In this document: piece after piece, positions 40,476 through 49,552 of the stretch
Layout: the number at the start of each line of letters is the position of its first letter
How positions within the stretch are numbered: the first letter of the stretch is position 1
Assembly (NCBI RefSeq): GCF_042686175.1
Contig: NZ_JBHUOR010000033.1
Location: 33,768-97,767 of the forward strand
Direction: 5' to 3'
DNA from: Kurthia populi
GTDB taxonomy: Bacteria; Bacillota; Bacilli; Bacillales_A; Planococcaceae
Length of the DNA: 64,000 nt
Notes under the pieces: generated by a model
Seen by the model: the letters and a program-made list of their open reading frames with translations, nothing else
Databases searched by the model: none
What the model was told of the DNA's origin: nothing
Translations under genes and position numbers: made by a program

Positions 40476-41657
40476 ATGAGATATTTAACAGCAGGCGAGT
40501 CACATGGACCGCAATTAACAACAATTATTGAGGGGCTTCCTTCATTATTACCATTAAAAGCAGAAGATATTAATAAAGGGTTAAAACGTCGTCAAGGTGG
40601 TCACGGTCGTGGTCGTCGTATGCAAATTGAAACCGATACAGTGGAAATTACATCAGGTGTACGTCACGGTAAAACATTAGGTTCACCGGTCGCACTTGTT
40701 GTAACAAATGATGACTGGTCGCACTGGACAAAAATTATGGGTGCAGAGCCGTTAGCTGAAGATATCGATCCTTCAGAAATTAAACGTCAAATCTCACGTC
40801 CACGCCCCGGACATGCAGATTTAGTTGGTGGGATGAAGTATGGTCACCGCGATTTACGAAATGTCTTAGAACGCTCATCAGCACGTGAAACAACGGTACG
40901 TGTCGCTGTTGGTGCAGTAGCAAAACAATTATTAGCAGAGTTAGGCATTAATATTGTTGGCTACGTAACAGAAATCGGTGGTGTAGAAGCAGATAAGGCT
41001 GCAACTGCTGGCAAATCTGTAGAAGAAATTCGTGCCATTATTGAAGAGGATGCTTGTTACTGTGCAGATGCAGAGGCTTCAGCTAAAATGGTGGAATTAA
41101 TTGATGCTACGAAAAAAGCGGGCGATTCAATCGGCGGCATTGTCGAAGTTGTCGTAGAAGGGATGCCAGCAGGCGTTGGTTCATATGTCCATTATGACCG
41201 TAAATTAGACGGGAAATTAGCACAAGCAATGCTATCAATTAATGCTTTTAAAGGTGTTGAATTCGGGATTGGCTTTGATGCGGCACATGTGCCAGGCTCT
41301 CAAGTGCATGACGAAATTATTTGGGATGAAGAGCAAGGCTATACACGTCGTACAAATCGCTTAGGTGGTCTTGAAGGCGGAATGTCTACAGGTATGCCAA
41401 TCGTTGTACGTGGGGTTATGAAGCCAATTCCAACATTATATAAACCATTAAAATCAGTGGACATCGAAACAAAAGAGGAATTTAAAGCGAGTGTTGAGCG
41501 CAGTGATGCCTGTGCAGTGCCTGCAGCATCTGTTGTGGCAGAGCATGTCATTGCATTTGAAATCGCGAAAGCATTACTAGATCAATTCCATGCGGATCAA
41601 TTTCCACAACTGAAAAAACAAATTGATGATATTAAACAATACGCGAAGGAGTTTTAA
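40476..41657 (+). CDS. aroC: Chorismate synthase
   Basis: Final step of the shikimate pathway: 5-enolpyruvylshikimate-3-phosphate to chorismate, using reduced FMN. The 393-residue protein has the signatures GESHGPQLT, RRQGGHGRGRRM near 38-50, GHADLVGG and RSSARETTVRVAVGAVA. The ATG at 40476 has GAAGGGAG at good spacing; the upstream GTG at 40467 is too close to it. It is the first gene of the aro cluster. In B. subtilis the same gene is named aroF. A possible -10 (TATAGT, 40426-40431) lies 45 bases upstream. Confidence 0.97.
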   Translation: MRYLTAGESHGPQLTTIIEGLPSLLPLKAEDINKGLKRRQGGHGRGRRMQIETDTVEITSGVRHGKTLGSPVALVVTNDDWSHWTKIMGAEPLAEDIDPSEIKRQISRPRPGHADLVGGMKYGHRDLRNVLERSSARETTVRVAVGAVAKQLLAELGINIVGYVTEIGGVEADKAATAGKSVEEIRAIIEEDACYCADAEASAKMVELIDATKKAGDSIGGIVEVVVEGMPAGVGSYVHYDRKLDGKLAQAMLSINAFKGVEFGIGFDAAHVPGSQVHDEIIWDEEQGYTRRTNRLGGLEGGMSTGMPIVVRGVMKPIPTLYKPLKSVDIETKEEFKASVERSDACAVPAASVVAEHVIAFEIAKALLDQFHADQFPQLKKQIDDIKQYAKEF

Positions 41658-41660
41658 GTC

Positions 41661-42749
41661 ATGAAAATACCTGTTGAAACGCCTTCTCACCAATATGAAG
41701 TAGTGATTGGCAACCGTAATTTAACGGAGGCTGTCGCGACGATTGATGACAAAATCAACAAGGCGGATAAGCTAATTGTGCTAACGGACGAACATGTTTG
41801 GGCGGCACATAAGCAAACCTTTACAGACGTATTCCCTTATGATTTTACAGTGCATGTGATGCCAGCTGGGGAAGCATGTAAAACATTCGAAAATTACTAT
41901 GCTGTACAAACATTTTTACTTGAGCAAAAAGCGACACGTAAAACGATGATTTTCGCTTTTGGTGGCGGTGCAGTAGGAGATTTAACAGGGTATGTAGCAG
42001 CGACGTTTATGCGCGGTGTGCCATTCGTGCAAATTCCGACGACAATTTTAGCACATGACTCAGCAGTAGGCGGTAAAACAGCAATTAATCATCCACTTGG
42101 TAAAAATATGATTGGCGCTTTCTATCAGCCAGAAGCCGTGTTATATGATATTCGTTTCTTAGAGACATTACCAAAACGTGAAGTGCGCTCTGGAATGGCA
42201 GAAACGGTAAAACATGCATTGATTTCGAATAAACAATGGCTTGAACAATTATTGCAACATACTGTTTATGATTTTAAACAGCAAGAACTTGAACAGCAGC
42301 TTGAAAATGGCATTCGCGTCAAAGCGGACATCGTCAAGCGGGATGAGGAAGAGCATTCAGTGCGTAAGTTTTTAAACTTTGGTCATACATACGGTCACGC
42401 AATTGAAGCGGCGTCTGGCTTTGGAAAAGTAGCACATGGTGAAGCGGTCATGATTGGTATCGTGTACGCACTGTTACTCGGAGAAAATCATAGTAAGCTG
42501 ACACATGAGTTCACGAAAGAGGTATTTGCGTTTGCGCTACGTAGTGCGTATCCATTTGAAGCCGTGCACGAGTTTTCATTCGATGAGCTACTGACGTATA
42601 TGATGAAAGATAAAAAAGTCGAGTATGGCGAGCTACAATTTGTATTACTAAACGAAGTAGGGGAGCCATTTGTACAGAAAATTTCAGCCGAAGAAGCGCG
42701 TCAAACAGATGCGCGCTTACGTGCACTTTTACAGGAGGTGGAGAAATGA
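41661..42749 (+). CDS. aroB: 3-dehydroquinate synthase
   Basis: Second step of the shikimate pathway, NAD- and metal-dependent cyclisation of DAHP. The 362-residue protein shows FGGGAVGDLTGYVAATFMRG near 93-112, TTILAHDSAVGGKTAIN near 126-142, metal ligand E in GMAETVKHALI and histidines in NFGHTYGHAIEA and AHGEAV. It starts three bases after aroC and overlaps aroH by four bases (ATGA), so it is translationally coupled. Confidence 0.97.
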   Translation: MKIPVETPSHQYEVVIGNRNLTEAVATIDDKINKADKLIVLTDEHVWAAHKQTFTDVFPYDFTVHVMPAGEACKTFENYYAVQTFLLEQKATRKTMIFAFGGGAVGDLTGYVAATFMRGVPFVQIPTTILAHDSAVGGKTAINHPLGKNMIGAFYQPEAVLYDIRFLETLPKREVRSGMAETVKHALISNKQWLEQLLQHTVYDFKQQELEQQLENGIRVKADIVKRDEEEHSVRKFLNFGHTYGHAIEAASGFGKVAHGEAVMIGIVYALLLGENHSKLTHEFTKEVFAFALRSAYPFEAVHEFSFDELLTYMMKDKKVEYGELQFVLLNEVGEPFVQKISAEEARQTDARLRALLQEVEK

Positions 42750-43108
42750 TTCGAGGAATTCGAGGAGCCATTACCGTAGCTCAAAATGATGCAGCTCTTG
42801 TATTAGCAGAAACAACGAAGCTATTACATGCGATTATTGCAGCGAATGATGTTGATGCAGCAGATGTAGCATCTGTTATTGCGACGACGACACCGGATAT
42901 TACAGCCGCATTCCCAGCAAAAGCAGTACGTACATATGACGGCTGGGATTATGTACCTGTTATGTGTATGCATGAGATGAATGTAGAAGGCGCTTTGCCG
43001 CTTTGCATCCGCTTGATGGTACATGTCGAAACAACTGTAGCACAAAAAGATATACAGCATATTTACTTAAATGAAGCCGTAAAATTACGACCGGATTTAG
43101 TGAAATAA
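42746..43108 (+). CDS. aroH: Chorismate mutase AroH
   Basis: Converts chorismate to prephenate for phenylalanine and tyrosine. It is the small trimeric AroH-type enzyme, 120 residues, beginning MIRGIRGAITV with the substrate-binding arginine, and with FPAKAVRTYDGWDYVPVMCM, glutamate in MNVEGALPLCIRLMVHVET and a C-terminal LRPDL tail. GGAGGTGGAG precedes the ATG. In B. subtilis trpE to trpA follow here; in this window hisC follows directly. Confidence 0.96.
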   Translation: MIRGIRGAITVAQNDAALVLAETTKLLHAIIAANDVDAADVASVIATTTPDITAAFPAKAVRTYDGWDYVPVMCMHEMNVEGALPLCIRLMVHVETTVAQKDIQHIYLNEAVKLRPDLVK

Positions 43109-43132
43109 ACAATTTATAAAGAGGCGATTTTG

Positions 43133-44236
43133 ATGAAATGGAAAGAAACAGTAAAAGGATTAAAAGCATATGAACCAGGTAAGCCGATTGACGCGGTAAA
43201 ACGTGAATTTGGTTTAGATGAAATTACAAAATTAGCATCAAATGAAAATCCACTAGGATGCTCACCAAAAGTAAATGCATTCTTAAAAAATACCGATTTT
43301 AATTTTGCGCTATATCCAGACGGTTACGCACAAGATATGCGTACAGCTGTGGCTAACCATGCCGGTGTTGCAGAAAAAGACTTATTGTTCGGCAATGGCT
43401 CAGATGAGTTAATTAGCATTATTTGCCGCGCGCTTTTATCACCAGAAACGAATACAGTGATGGCAACACCAACATTCTCACAATATAAATTAAATGCGGT
43501 TATCGAAGGCGCTGAAGTACGTGAAGTACCATTAAATGCGAATCGTGAACATGATTTAGATGCAATGCTTGCGGCAATTGATGATCAAACATCGGTTGTA
43601 TGGGTATGTAGCCCGAATAATCCAACAGGTGGTATTACACCAACTGCTGCGATTCAAAACTTTTTAGCAAAAGTACCAGAAGATGTTTTAGTCGTATTAG
43701 ATGAAGCGTATGTCGAATATGTGATGGACCCAGATTATGCAGATACATTACCACTTTATAAACAGTATAGCAATGTGCTGTTAATGCGTACATTCTCAAA
43801 AGCATACGGTCTTGCGGCTTTCCGCGTTGGTTATGCGATTGGTCAAGAAGCATTAGTGCGTAAATTAGATCCTGTTCGTGGACCATTTAACAACACTGTG
43901 TTATCACAAGCGATTATTCCAATTGCTCTAAGTGATACAGGTTATATTGAAAAATGTCGCGCAATTAATGCAGCAGGTAAGCAACAATATATTGCTTTTT
44001 GTGAAAAACACGGCTTAGATTATTACCCATCTGAAACAAACTTTATTTTATTCGAAATTAAAGCAGATAGTAATGAAGTATTCCAAGAGTTAATGTCTCG
44101 CGGTTATATCGTTCGTAGCGGTGCGGCACTTGGCGTACCAAATTATTTACGTATTACGATTGGCACTGAACAACAAAATGCTGGATTACTTGCACAACTG
44201 GAAGATATCTTAACGAAAAAAGGCGTACTTGCTTGA
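43133..44236 (+). CDS. hisC: Histidinol-phosphate / aromatic aminotransferase
   Basis: PLP enzyme that serves histidine synthesis and, in Bacillus, also transaminates prephenate-derived keto acids to phenylalanine and tyrosine. The 367-residue protein has ASNENPLG near 33, SPNNPTGG near 160, the PLP lysine in FSKAYGLAAFRVGYAI near 222-237 and an arginine in YLRITIGTEQQN. The ATG at 43133 follows AAAGAGG; the preceding TTG is less likely. Its place inside the aro cluster, with tyrA overlapping its stop, supports an aromatic role. Confidence 0.95.
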   Translation: MKWKETVKGLKAYEPGKPIDAVKREFGLDEITKLASNENPLGCSPKVNAFLKNTDFNFALYPDGYAQDMRTAVANHAGVAEKDLLFGNGSDELISIICRALLSPETNTVMATPTFSQYKLNAVIEGAEVREVPLNANREHDLDAMLAAIDDQTSVVWVCSPNNPTGGITPTAAIQNFLAKVPEDVLVVLDEAYVEYVMDPDYADTLPLYKQYSNVLLMRTFSKAYGLAAFRVGYAIGQEALVRKLDPVRGPFNNTVLSQAIIPIALSDTGYIEKCRAINAAGKQQYIAFCEKHGLDYYPSETNFILFEIKADSNEVFQELMSRGYIVRSGAALGVPNYLRITIGTEQQNAGLLAQLEDILTKKGVLA

Positions 44237-45330
44237 GACAAACCGTTCTGATCGTAGGGCTCGGACTCATTGGCGGCTCCATCGCGCTCGCTCTACAAAA
44301 ATCACCGCAAAACTGGGTGATCGGTTATGATGCAAATCCAGATACGCTTCAAAGTGCAAAAGTGTTAGGTGTTGTTAATGAAACGACGCTAGATCCACAG
44401 CAAGCAATTCGTTATGCAGATGTGTGTATTTTTGCAACGCCTGTCAATGCTACGCTTGAATGGATGGAAAAATTAAAATCATGGGAACTTCCGCCGAATT
44501 TAATTGTTTCTGATACGGGAAGTACAAAGAGTTTAATTATGGATAAGGCGAGTGAGTTACAAGCGAAAGGCATTTCATTTATTGGTGGACATCCAATGGC
44601 AGGATCACATAAAAGTGGAGTGCTTGCGGCAAAACCAATTTTATTTGAAAATGCATATTATATGCTGACACCATTAGCAGGTGAAAACCCTGCACATGTC
44701 GACCAGCTTCATGAGCTATTAAAGTTAACAAATGCGAAATTGATGGTTGTTGATGCCGATGAGCATGACCATATGACGTCGATTGTGTCACACTTTCCAC
44801 ATGTTGTTGCCGCATCACTTGTGCATCAATTATCCGAAGAAAACGACGGAAACAAGTTAACGAAACAATTAGCTGCGGGTGGTTTTCGTGATATGACAAG
44901 AATCGCTGCCTCAGAGCCACAAATGTGGAGCGATATTGTACAGCAAAATAAGAAACATATATTAGAACAACTTCATCGTTGGCAGGCGGAGATGACTCGG
45001 GTTGAAGCGATTATCGAGCGTGACAATGAAGAAGAAATTACCGCGTTTTTTGCAGGGGCAAAGAACTTCCGTGATGACTTACCATTAACGCAAGGAGCGA
45101 TGTTCTCGACGTATGATTTATATATTGACGTACCTGATCATCCTGGTAGTATTGCGGAAGTAACGGCATTACTTGCACAAGAACGCATTAGTATTACCAA
45201 TATTCGAATCGTTGAAACGCGTGAAGATGTATTCGGTATTTTAGTCGTAAGCTTTACGAGTGAAGAGGACCGTAATCGTGCGGCTGAATGCATTAAAACA
45301 CGTAGCCCATACGAATATTATATTGCGTAA
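44233..45330 (+). CDS. tyrA: Prephenate dehydrogenase
   Basis: Oxidatively decarboxylates prephenate to 4-hydroxyphenylpyruvate, the tyrosine precursor. The 365-residue protein has the NAD loop GLGLIGGSIA at 8-17, SDTGSTKS, FIGGHPMAGSHKSG (catalytic histidine region) near 115-128 and a C-terminal ACT domain (VPDHPGSIAEVTALL) that usually senses tyrosine. The start is TTG at 44233, overlapping the TGA of hisC (TTGA), so expression is coupled. Confidence 0.95.
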   Translation: MRQTVLIVGLGLIGGSIALALQKSPQNWVIGYDANPDTLQSAKVLGVVNETTLDPQQAIRYADVCIFATPVNATLEWMEKLKSWELPPNLIVSDTGSTKSLIMDKASELQAKGISFIGGHPMAGSHKSGVLAAKPILFENAYYMLTPLAGENPAHVDQLHELLKLTNAKLMVVDADEHDHMTSIVSHFPHVVAASLVHQLSEENDGNKLTKQLAAGGFRDMTRIAASEPQMWSDIVQQNKKHILEQLHRWQAEMTRVEAIIERDNEEEITAFFAGAKNFRDDLPLTQGAMFSTYDLYIDVPDHPGSIAEVTALLAQERISITNIRIVETREDVFGILVVSFTSEEDRNRAAECIKTRSPYEYYIA

Positions 45331-45346
45331 CCGAGGAGGAATTTTA

Positions 45347-46633
45347 ATGACGTCTAAAACGTTACAATTTAAAAAACCTTCATTGAAGGGGACGATTACT
45401 GTACCGGGAGATAAATCTATTTCGCATCGTTCGGTAATGTTTGGTGCGATTGCAAAAGGTACAACAACGGTGGAAGGCTTTTTACTAGGTGATGATTGTT
45501 TGAGCACAATCGATTGCTTCCGTAAACTCGGTGTCGATATCACGCTTGATGATACAAATGTTACGATTACAAGCGATGGCATGGATGCGTGGCAGGAGCC
45601 AACCGACATTTTATATACCGGCAATTCAGGCACAACGACGCGACTAATGCTTGGTCTATTAGCAGGCTCATCCGTCCATGCCGTGTTAAACGGTGACGCC
45701 TCAATTGGTAAACGTCCAATGAAGCGTGTCATCAATCCACTACGCGACATGAACGCCCATATTACAGGGCGTGCAGATGGTCAGTACACGCCGCTTGCCG
45801 TACAAGGGAAAATACTTACACCAATCGATTACACGATGCCTGTAGCAAGTGCACAAGTGAAGTCGGCAATTTTATTAGCAGCGCTAAATGCAGACGGGAC
45901 AACGATTGTTCGTGAGCAGGAACCTTCTCGTGACCATACGGAGCGCATGCTACGCCAGTTTGGTGCGGACATTACATCTAAAGATGGCGTCATTACTTTT
46001 AGAGGTGGGCAAAAACTTACTGCAACACATGTATCTGTCCCTGGTGATATTTCATCAGCAGCCTTTTTCTTAGTAGCGGGCGCGCTAGCGAATGAGAGTG
46101 AGATTACACTGCATAATGTCGGCTTAAATCCAACACGTACAGGTATTATTGAGGCACTTGAAGCAATGGGTGCCAATATGACAATTACAATCGATGACGA
46201 AGCGGCTGCAGAGCCAACCGGTAAGATTGTTGTGAAAACGTCTAACTTAAAGGCTACAACGATTGGCGGCGCTGTTATTCCGCGATTAATCGATGAAATT
46301 CCGATTATTGCGCTTCTTGCGACACAAGCACAAGGGAAAACGATTATTAAAGATGCGGAAGAATTGAAAGTAAAAGAAACCAATCGTATTGATGCGGTTG
46401 TTGATGAACTGACAAAACTTGGTGCAAACATTACTGCAACAGAGGATGGCATGATTATTGAAGGACCAACACCGCTACATGGTGCAACACTTCATACATA
46501 TGGTGACCACCGTATTGGAATGATGGGTGCTATTGCAGCATTAATTACAGATGGTGATGTTACGTTAGATGATGCGGATTGTATTGCTGTATCGTATCCA
46601 ACATTCTTTGATGATTTATCAACGTTACAATAA
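45347..46633 (+). CDS. aroA: 3-phosphoshikimate 1-carboxyvinyltransferase (EPSP synthase)
   Basis: Sixth step of the shikimate pathway; joins phosphoenolpyruvate to shikimate-3-phosphate. The 428-residue protein has VPGDKSISHRS near 19-29, GNSGTTTRLM near 90, GKRPMKRVINPL near 120 and IPIIALLATQA. The ATG at 45347 follows GAGGAGGA. In B. subtilis the gene is called aroE. It is the last gene of the cluster and is followed by a terminator. Glyphosate acts on this enzyme family; sensitivity cannot be judged from the sequence alone. Confidence 0.96.
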   Translation: MTSKTLQFKKPSLKGTITVPGDKSISHRSVMFGAIAKGTTTVEGFLLGDDCLSTIDCFRKLGVDITLDDTNVTITSDGMDAWQEPTDILYTGNSGTTTRLMLGLLAGSSVHAVLNGDASIGKRPMKRVINPLRDMNAHITGRADGQYTPLAVQGKILTPIDYTMPVASAQVKSAILLAALNADGTTIVREQEPSRDHTERMLRQFGADITSKDGVITFRGGQKLTATHVSVPGDISSAAFFLVAGALANESEITLHNVGLNPTRTGIIEALEAMGANMTITIDDEAAAEPTGKIVVKTSNLKATTIGGAVIPRLIDEIPIIALLATQAQGKTIIKDAEELKVKETNRIDAVVDELTKLGANITATEDGMIIEGPTPLHGATLHTYGDHRIGMMGAIAALITDGDVTLDDADCIAVSYPTFFDDLSTLQ

Positions 46634-46635
46634 TG

Positions 46636-46675
46636 AGAAGCAGGAGTTGTGCGTGAGCATGATTTCTGCTTTTTA
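46636..46675 (+). terminator. Terminator after aroA
   Basis: AAGCAG (46639-46643 region) pairs with CTGCTT (46666-46671), with a second inner stem TGTGC/GCAT, followed by a short T run. Confidence 0.65.
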
Positions 46676-46737
46676 TGTCTTTAAATTCACTGATTCGATA
46701 TAGTTATGAGCGAAGTTGTGCTTTTTAGGCATTTTTC

Positions 46738-46766
46738 TTGAGAAAAAAGATGCGCTCCTGTACGAT
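46738..46766 (+). promoter_or_regulatory. Probable promoter for ypiA-ypiB
   Basis: TTGAGA (46738-46743), 17-base spacer, TACGAT (46761-46766), 37 bases before the ypiA start. Confidence 0.6.
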
Positions 46767-46803
46767 AAAGGAATGACAAATTTCGTAGAATCAGGTGAGT
46801 ATT

Positions 46804-48063
46804 ATGAACACGCAACAACCAATTATTGAGGCCATTCAAAATGGTGATTTACATGCATTACATCATGCTATCGAGGATTTACTCGTATCAGCCGATGCCA
46901 ACGAACAATATGAAATGGCTGATTACTTAATGAACTTCGGTTATTTAAAACAAGCCGATGAAATTTATGCACATCTTGTTTATTTATTCCCAGAGGAAGC
47001 ACAGTTGAAAATTGACCGCGCAACCGTTTTAATGGAACTTGAAGCAGAGGATGAAGCACTTGAAATGTTAATGGACGTCAAAGAAGATGCACCTGAGTAC
47101 CCACAGGCGCTATTAGCTTTAGCGGATTATTATCAAATGCAAGGGCTATATGAGGTAGCAGAGCGTCATATTGATCACGCGATGGAGTTACTTCCCGCAG
47201 AGCCGTTATTATTATTCGCAAAAGCCGAATTAATGATGGAAATGGGCCGTTTATCTGAAGCAGCACGACTTTACGAAGAAGTGTATGCAACCGATAAAGA
47301 AATTGCAGGGGTTCGTATTATCGAACGCTTAGCGGACGTTCATCGCCAAGGCGGCTCGTATGAAGAAGCGCTTCATTATTATCAGCATGCGCTAAAAGAT
47401 ACGACATCAGCCGATTTATTATTTGGTGCGGCGTATGCGTCATTTCAAGCGGAGCAATATGAGCAAGCCATCCGCTATTTAGAAGACTTGAAAGTATTTG
47501 ACCCTGACTACTTCGCAGGATACTTATTGTTAGCGCAAAGCTATGCTATGCAAGAAAACAATAAAAAGGCGTTAGAAGTAATCAAAGAGGGTATTACTAG
47601 AGATGAGTACGATAAGGAACTGTATTTATTTGCTGGTAAAATGGCCATTAAAAATAGCTTACCAGAAGAAGCAGAGGCATTTTTACGTCAAGCGATTGCA
47701 TTAGACCCAGAGTATATGGAAGCGGTGTTAACGCTTGTGTCAATGCTATCAAATGATGAACGCGATGAAGAACTTATTGAAATTGTTGAAGGATTACACA
47801 CAATCGATTTTGAATGGTCAACATTATCTACATTTGCTGCAGCTGCATACGATCGCTTAGAGGATTATGAGAAAGCGAGTAAACATTATGCAAATGCGTA
47901 TCAAGATCATGATGACGATGCTTTATTCTTAGAGAAGTATGTATACTTCCTATTGGAAGATGGCCAGCATGATAAAGCGAAAGAAGTGGCGAAAAAATTA
48001 AATGCCTTACAGCCAGAAGAACAAGAATGGCTAGATTTACTTACTCGTTTTGATGAACAATAA
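46804..48063 (+). CDS. ypiA: TPR-repeat protein YpiA
   Basis: A 419-residue protein built almost entirely of tetratricopeptide repeats (about ten helix-turn-helix pairs, for example QADEIYAHLVYLFPEEAQ and AERHIDHAMELLPAEPLL), so it should act as a protein-binding scaffold. There is no signal peptide. The ATG at 46804 follows AGGTGA. It is next to ypiB, as in B. subtilis, where the two follow the aro genes. A defined function is not known to me. Confidence 0.88.
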   Translation: MNTQQPIIEAIQNGDLHALHHAIEDLLVSADANEQYEMADYLMNFGYLKQADEIYAHLVYLFPEEAQLKIDRATVLMELEAEDEALEMLMDVKEDAPEYPQALLALADYYQMQGLYEVAERHIDHAMELLPAEPLLLFAKAELMMEMGRLSEAARLYEEVYATDKEIAGVRIIERLADVHRQGGSYEEALHYYQHALKDTTSADLLFGAAYASFQAEQYEQAIRYLEDLKVFDPDYFAGYLLLAQSYAMQENNKKALEVIKEGITRDEYDKELYLFAGKMAIKNSLPEEAEAFLRQAIALDPEYMEAVLTLVSMLSNDERDEELIEIVEGLHTIDFEWSTLSTFAAAAYDRLEDYEKASKHYANAYQDHDDDALFLEKYVYFLLEDGQHDKAKEVAKKLNALQPEEQEWLDLLTRFDEQ

Positions 48064-48084
48064 TCATTTGGGGAAGTGATATTA

Positions 48085-48639
48085 ATGGAAACATCTATTT
48101 CAAACAAAGATAAAAAAACATTTGTCCGTTGGTTTTTAAAACGTTTTGATTTAAAACGTCGCGAATGCGTATGGATTTTAAATTATATTATTGGCGATGA
48201 TGATTTATTAAGCCAAGTGCATTTTGTAGAAGATGCGCATTACTGTCCGCGTGCACTCGTTATTTCAACGACTGAATCAAGTGGTATCCCATTCCGCTTT
48301 TATAAAGGCAATATTATGACAGCGGATCCAGAGAAATCGTTCCATGATTTACGTATGAATAATGAAAAAGCAATTTATATTCAATTGAACTTTCCGAAAC
48401 AACCGCCAGCTGAACAATACTTAGCGGTACTAGAAGAGAATCCGTTTATTTCTTCGTATATGCAAATTTCGTCGGAAGATAAGCAAGTAGCGCAGAAAAT
48501 GTTATCGAAAAGCGTCTATGAATTCCAACATAGTAATTTATTACAGCAAATCGATGCAGCACTCGATGCAGGCAATAAAGACAAGTTTTTAGAACTAACC
48601 GCTTTATTAAACGATTTAGAAGCAGAGACAGCGCAATAA
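48085..48639 (+). CDS. ypiB: YpiB-family protein (UPF0302)
   Basis: A 184-residue cytoplasmic protein of the conserved Firmicute YpiB family. Typical stretches are KTFVRWFLKRFDLKRRECVW near the N-terminus, VHFVEDAHYCPRAL near 50 and DLRMNNEKAIYIQLNFP near 90. ATG at 48085 has GGGGAAGTG upstream; the GTG within that site is not a good start. It is probably co-transcribed with ypiA. In B. subtilis ypiF and qcrABC follow; here a palindromic repeat region follows instead. Confidence 0.88.
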   Translation: METSISNKDKKTFVRWFLKRFDLKRRECVWILNYIIGDDDLLSQVHFVEDAHYCPRALVISTTESSGIPFRFYKGNIMTADPEKSFHDLRMNNEKAIYIQLNFPKQPPAEQYLAVLEENPFISSYMQISSEDKQVAQKMLSKSVYEFQHSNLLQQIDAALDAGNKDKFLELTALLNDLEAETAQ

Positions 48640-48866
48640 AAAGACTAGGACAGATTCAAACTCAATTTATCAATTGAAAGTAAAAGGAAAAGGCTTTGAC
48701 ATACGTATAAAAACAACCGTTCATATGAGCATAAGAAAAACCGGAATCGCGCTGTAGCGCGGTTCCGGTTTTTTCATTGCGAACGCTAAAAAAGGAAAAT
48801 GGCGTGTTTTGTCCCAGCCTCTTCTTTTCTTATGCTCCTTTTTTGAGCTTGAGTTGTCTTTTTCTA
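48640..48866 (-). repeat. Dispersed palindromic element, copy 3, nested in a larger palindrome
   Basis: The core at about 48687-48835 is the element of 6.7 kb in reverse orientation: read on the minus strand, GAAGAGGCTGGGACAAAACACG, then CATTTTCCTTTTTTAGCG, GTTCGCAA, the central hairpin, and CTTATGCTCATATGAACGG. The hairpin arms are ACCGGAATCGCGC and GCGCGGTTCCGGT. The core lies inside an outer imperfect palindrome: AAAAAGACTAGGACAGATTCAAACT on the left mirrors AGTTTGAGC-like sequence ending GAGTTGTCTTTTT at 48866 on the right. No reading frame is present. Confidence 0.85.
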
Positions 48867-48912
48867 CGCAAGTAGGCGCTTTTCACCTATAATCAAATAA
48901 AGGGGGAGAACG

Positions 48913-49506
48913 ATGCAATTGATACGAAATATATTATTCGCAAAATGGTTTTTAGTTTTACTATTGCTCATTAATATTGGTGGAACAGTTTATGGCTATA
49001 TCTGGTACGGTTGGCAGCTAGAACAAACTGCGCCAATCTTTTGGCTTTTCGTACCAGATAGTCCAACAGCGACATTATTTTTCTGCTTTGCCATTGTCGG
49101 TTGGCTCATGGATCGCCATTTTCGCATATTTGAAGCATTAGCACTCGTTACGAATGTAAAGTATGGAATTTGGGCTGTTGTTATGAATATCTTTACAATC
49201 ATTCAATTAGATGGCAATGTGGGCTGGCAGGCGTATATGCTCATTGCAAGTCATGGGCTAATGGCAGTACAGGCACTGCTGTACATACCGAAATATGATT
49301 TTAAACCGGTGCATATTATCATTACAGCGATTATCGTCTTGCATAATGAAATCATTGATTATGTTTTTGGTCAAATGCCGATTTATAGTGTATTAAATGA
49401 GTATATGAACGGAATTGCCTATTTCACATTCTGGCTATCAATTGGTAGTATTTTACTTGCGCTTTTTGTGTATAAACGAAGCCTTTTAGTTGCGAGGAAG
49501 TACTAG
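48913..49506 (+). CDS. ypjA: YpjA-family membrane protein (DUF1405)
   Basis: A 197-residue integral membrane protein with about six hydrophobic helices. Features such as WYGWQLEQTAPIFWLFVPDSPTA (near 34-56, cited as WYGWQLE and FWLFVPDSPTA), IFEALALVTNVKYGIWAV and ASHGLMAVQALLY match the DUF1405 family typified by B. subtilis YpjA. No enzyme motif is visible. GGGGGAGAA precedes the ATG. In B. subtilis ypjA follows qcrABC; here the qcr genes are absent from this spot. Confidence 0.85.
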   Translation: MQLIRNILFAKWFLVLLLLINIGGTVYGYIWYGWQLEQTAPIFWLFVPDSPTATLFFCFAIVGWLMDRHFRIFEALALVTNVKYGIWAVVMNIFTIIQLDGNVGWQAYMLIASHGLMAVQALLYIPKYDFKPVHIIITAIIVLHNEIIDYVFGQMPIYSVLNEYMNGIAYFTFWLSIGSILLALFVYKRSLLVARKY

Positions 49507-49552
49507 CGCCTTATACAATAGAACTATGAATGATATAGGAGGAATGTAAACA

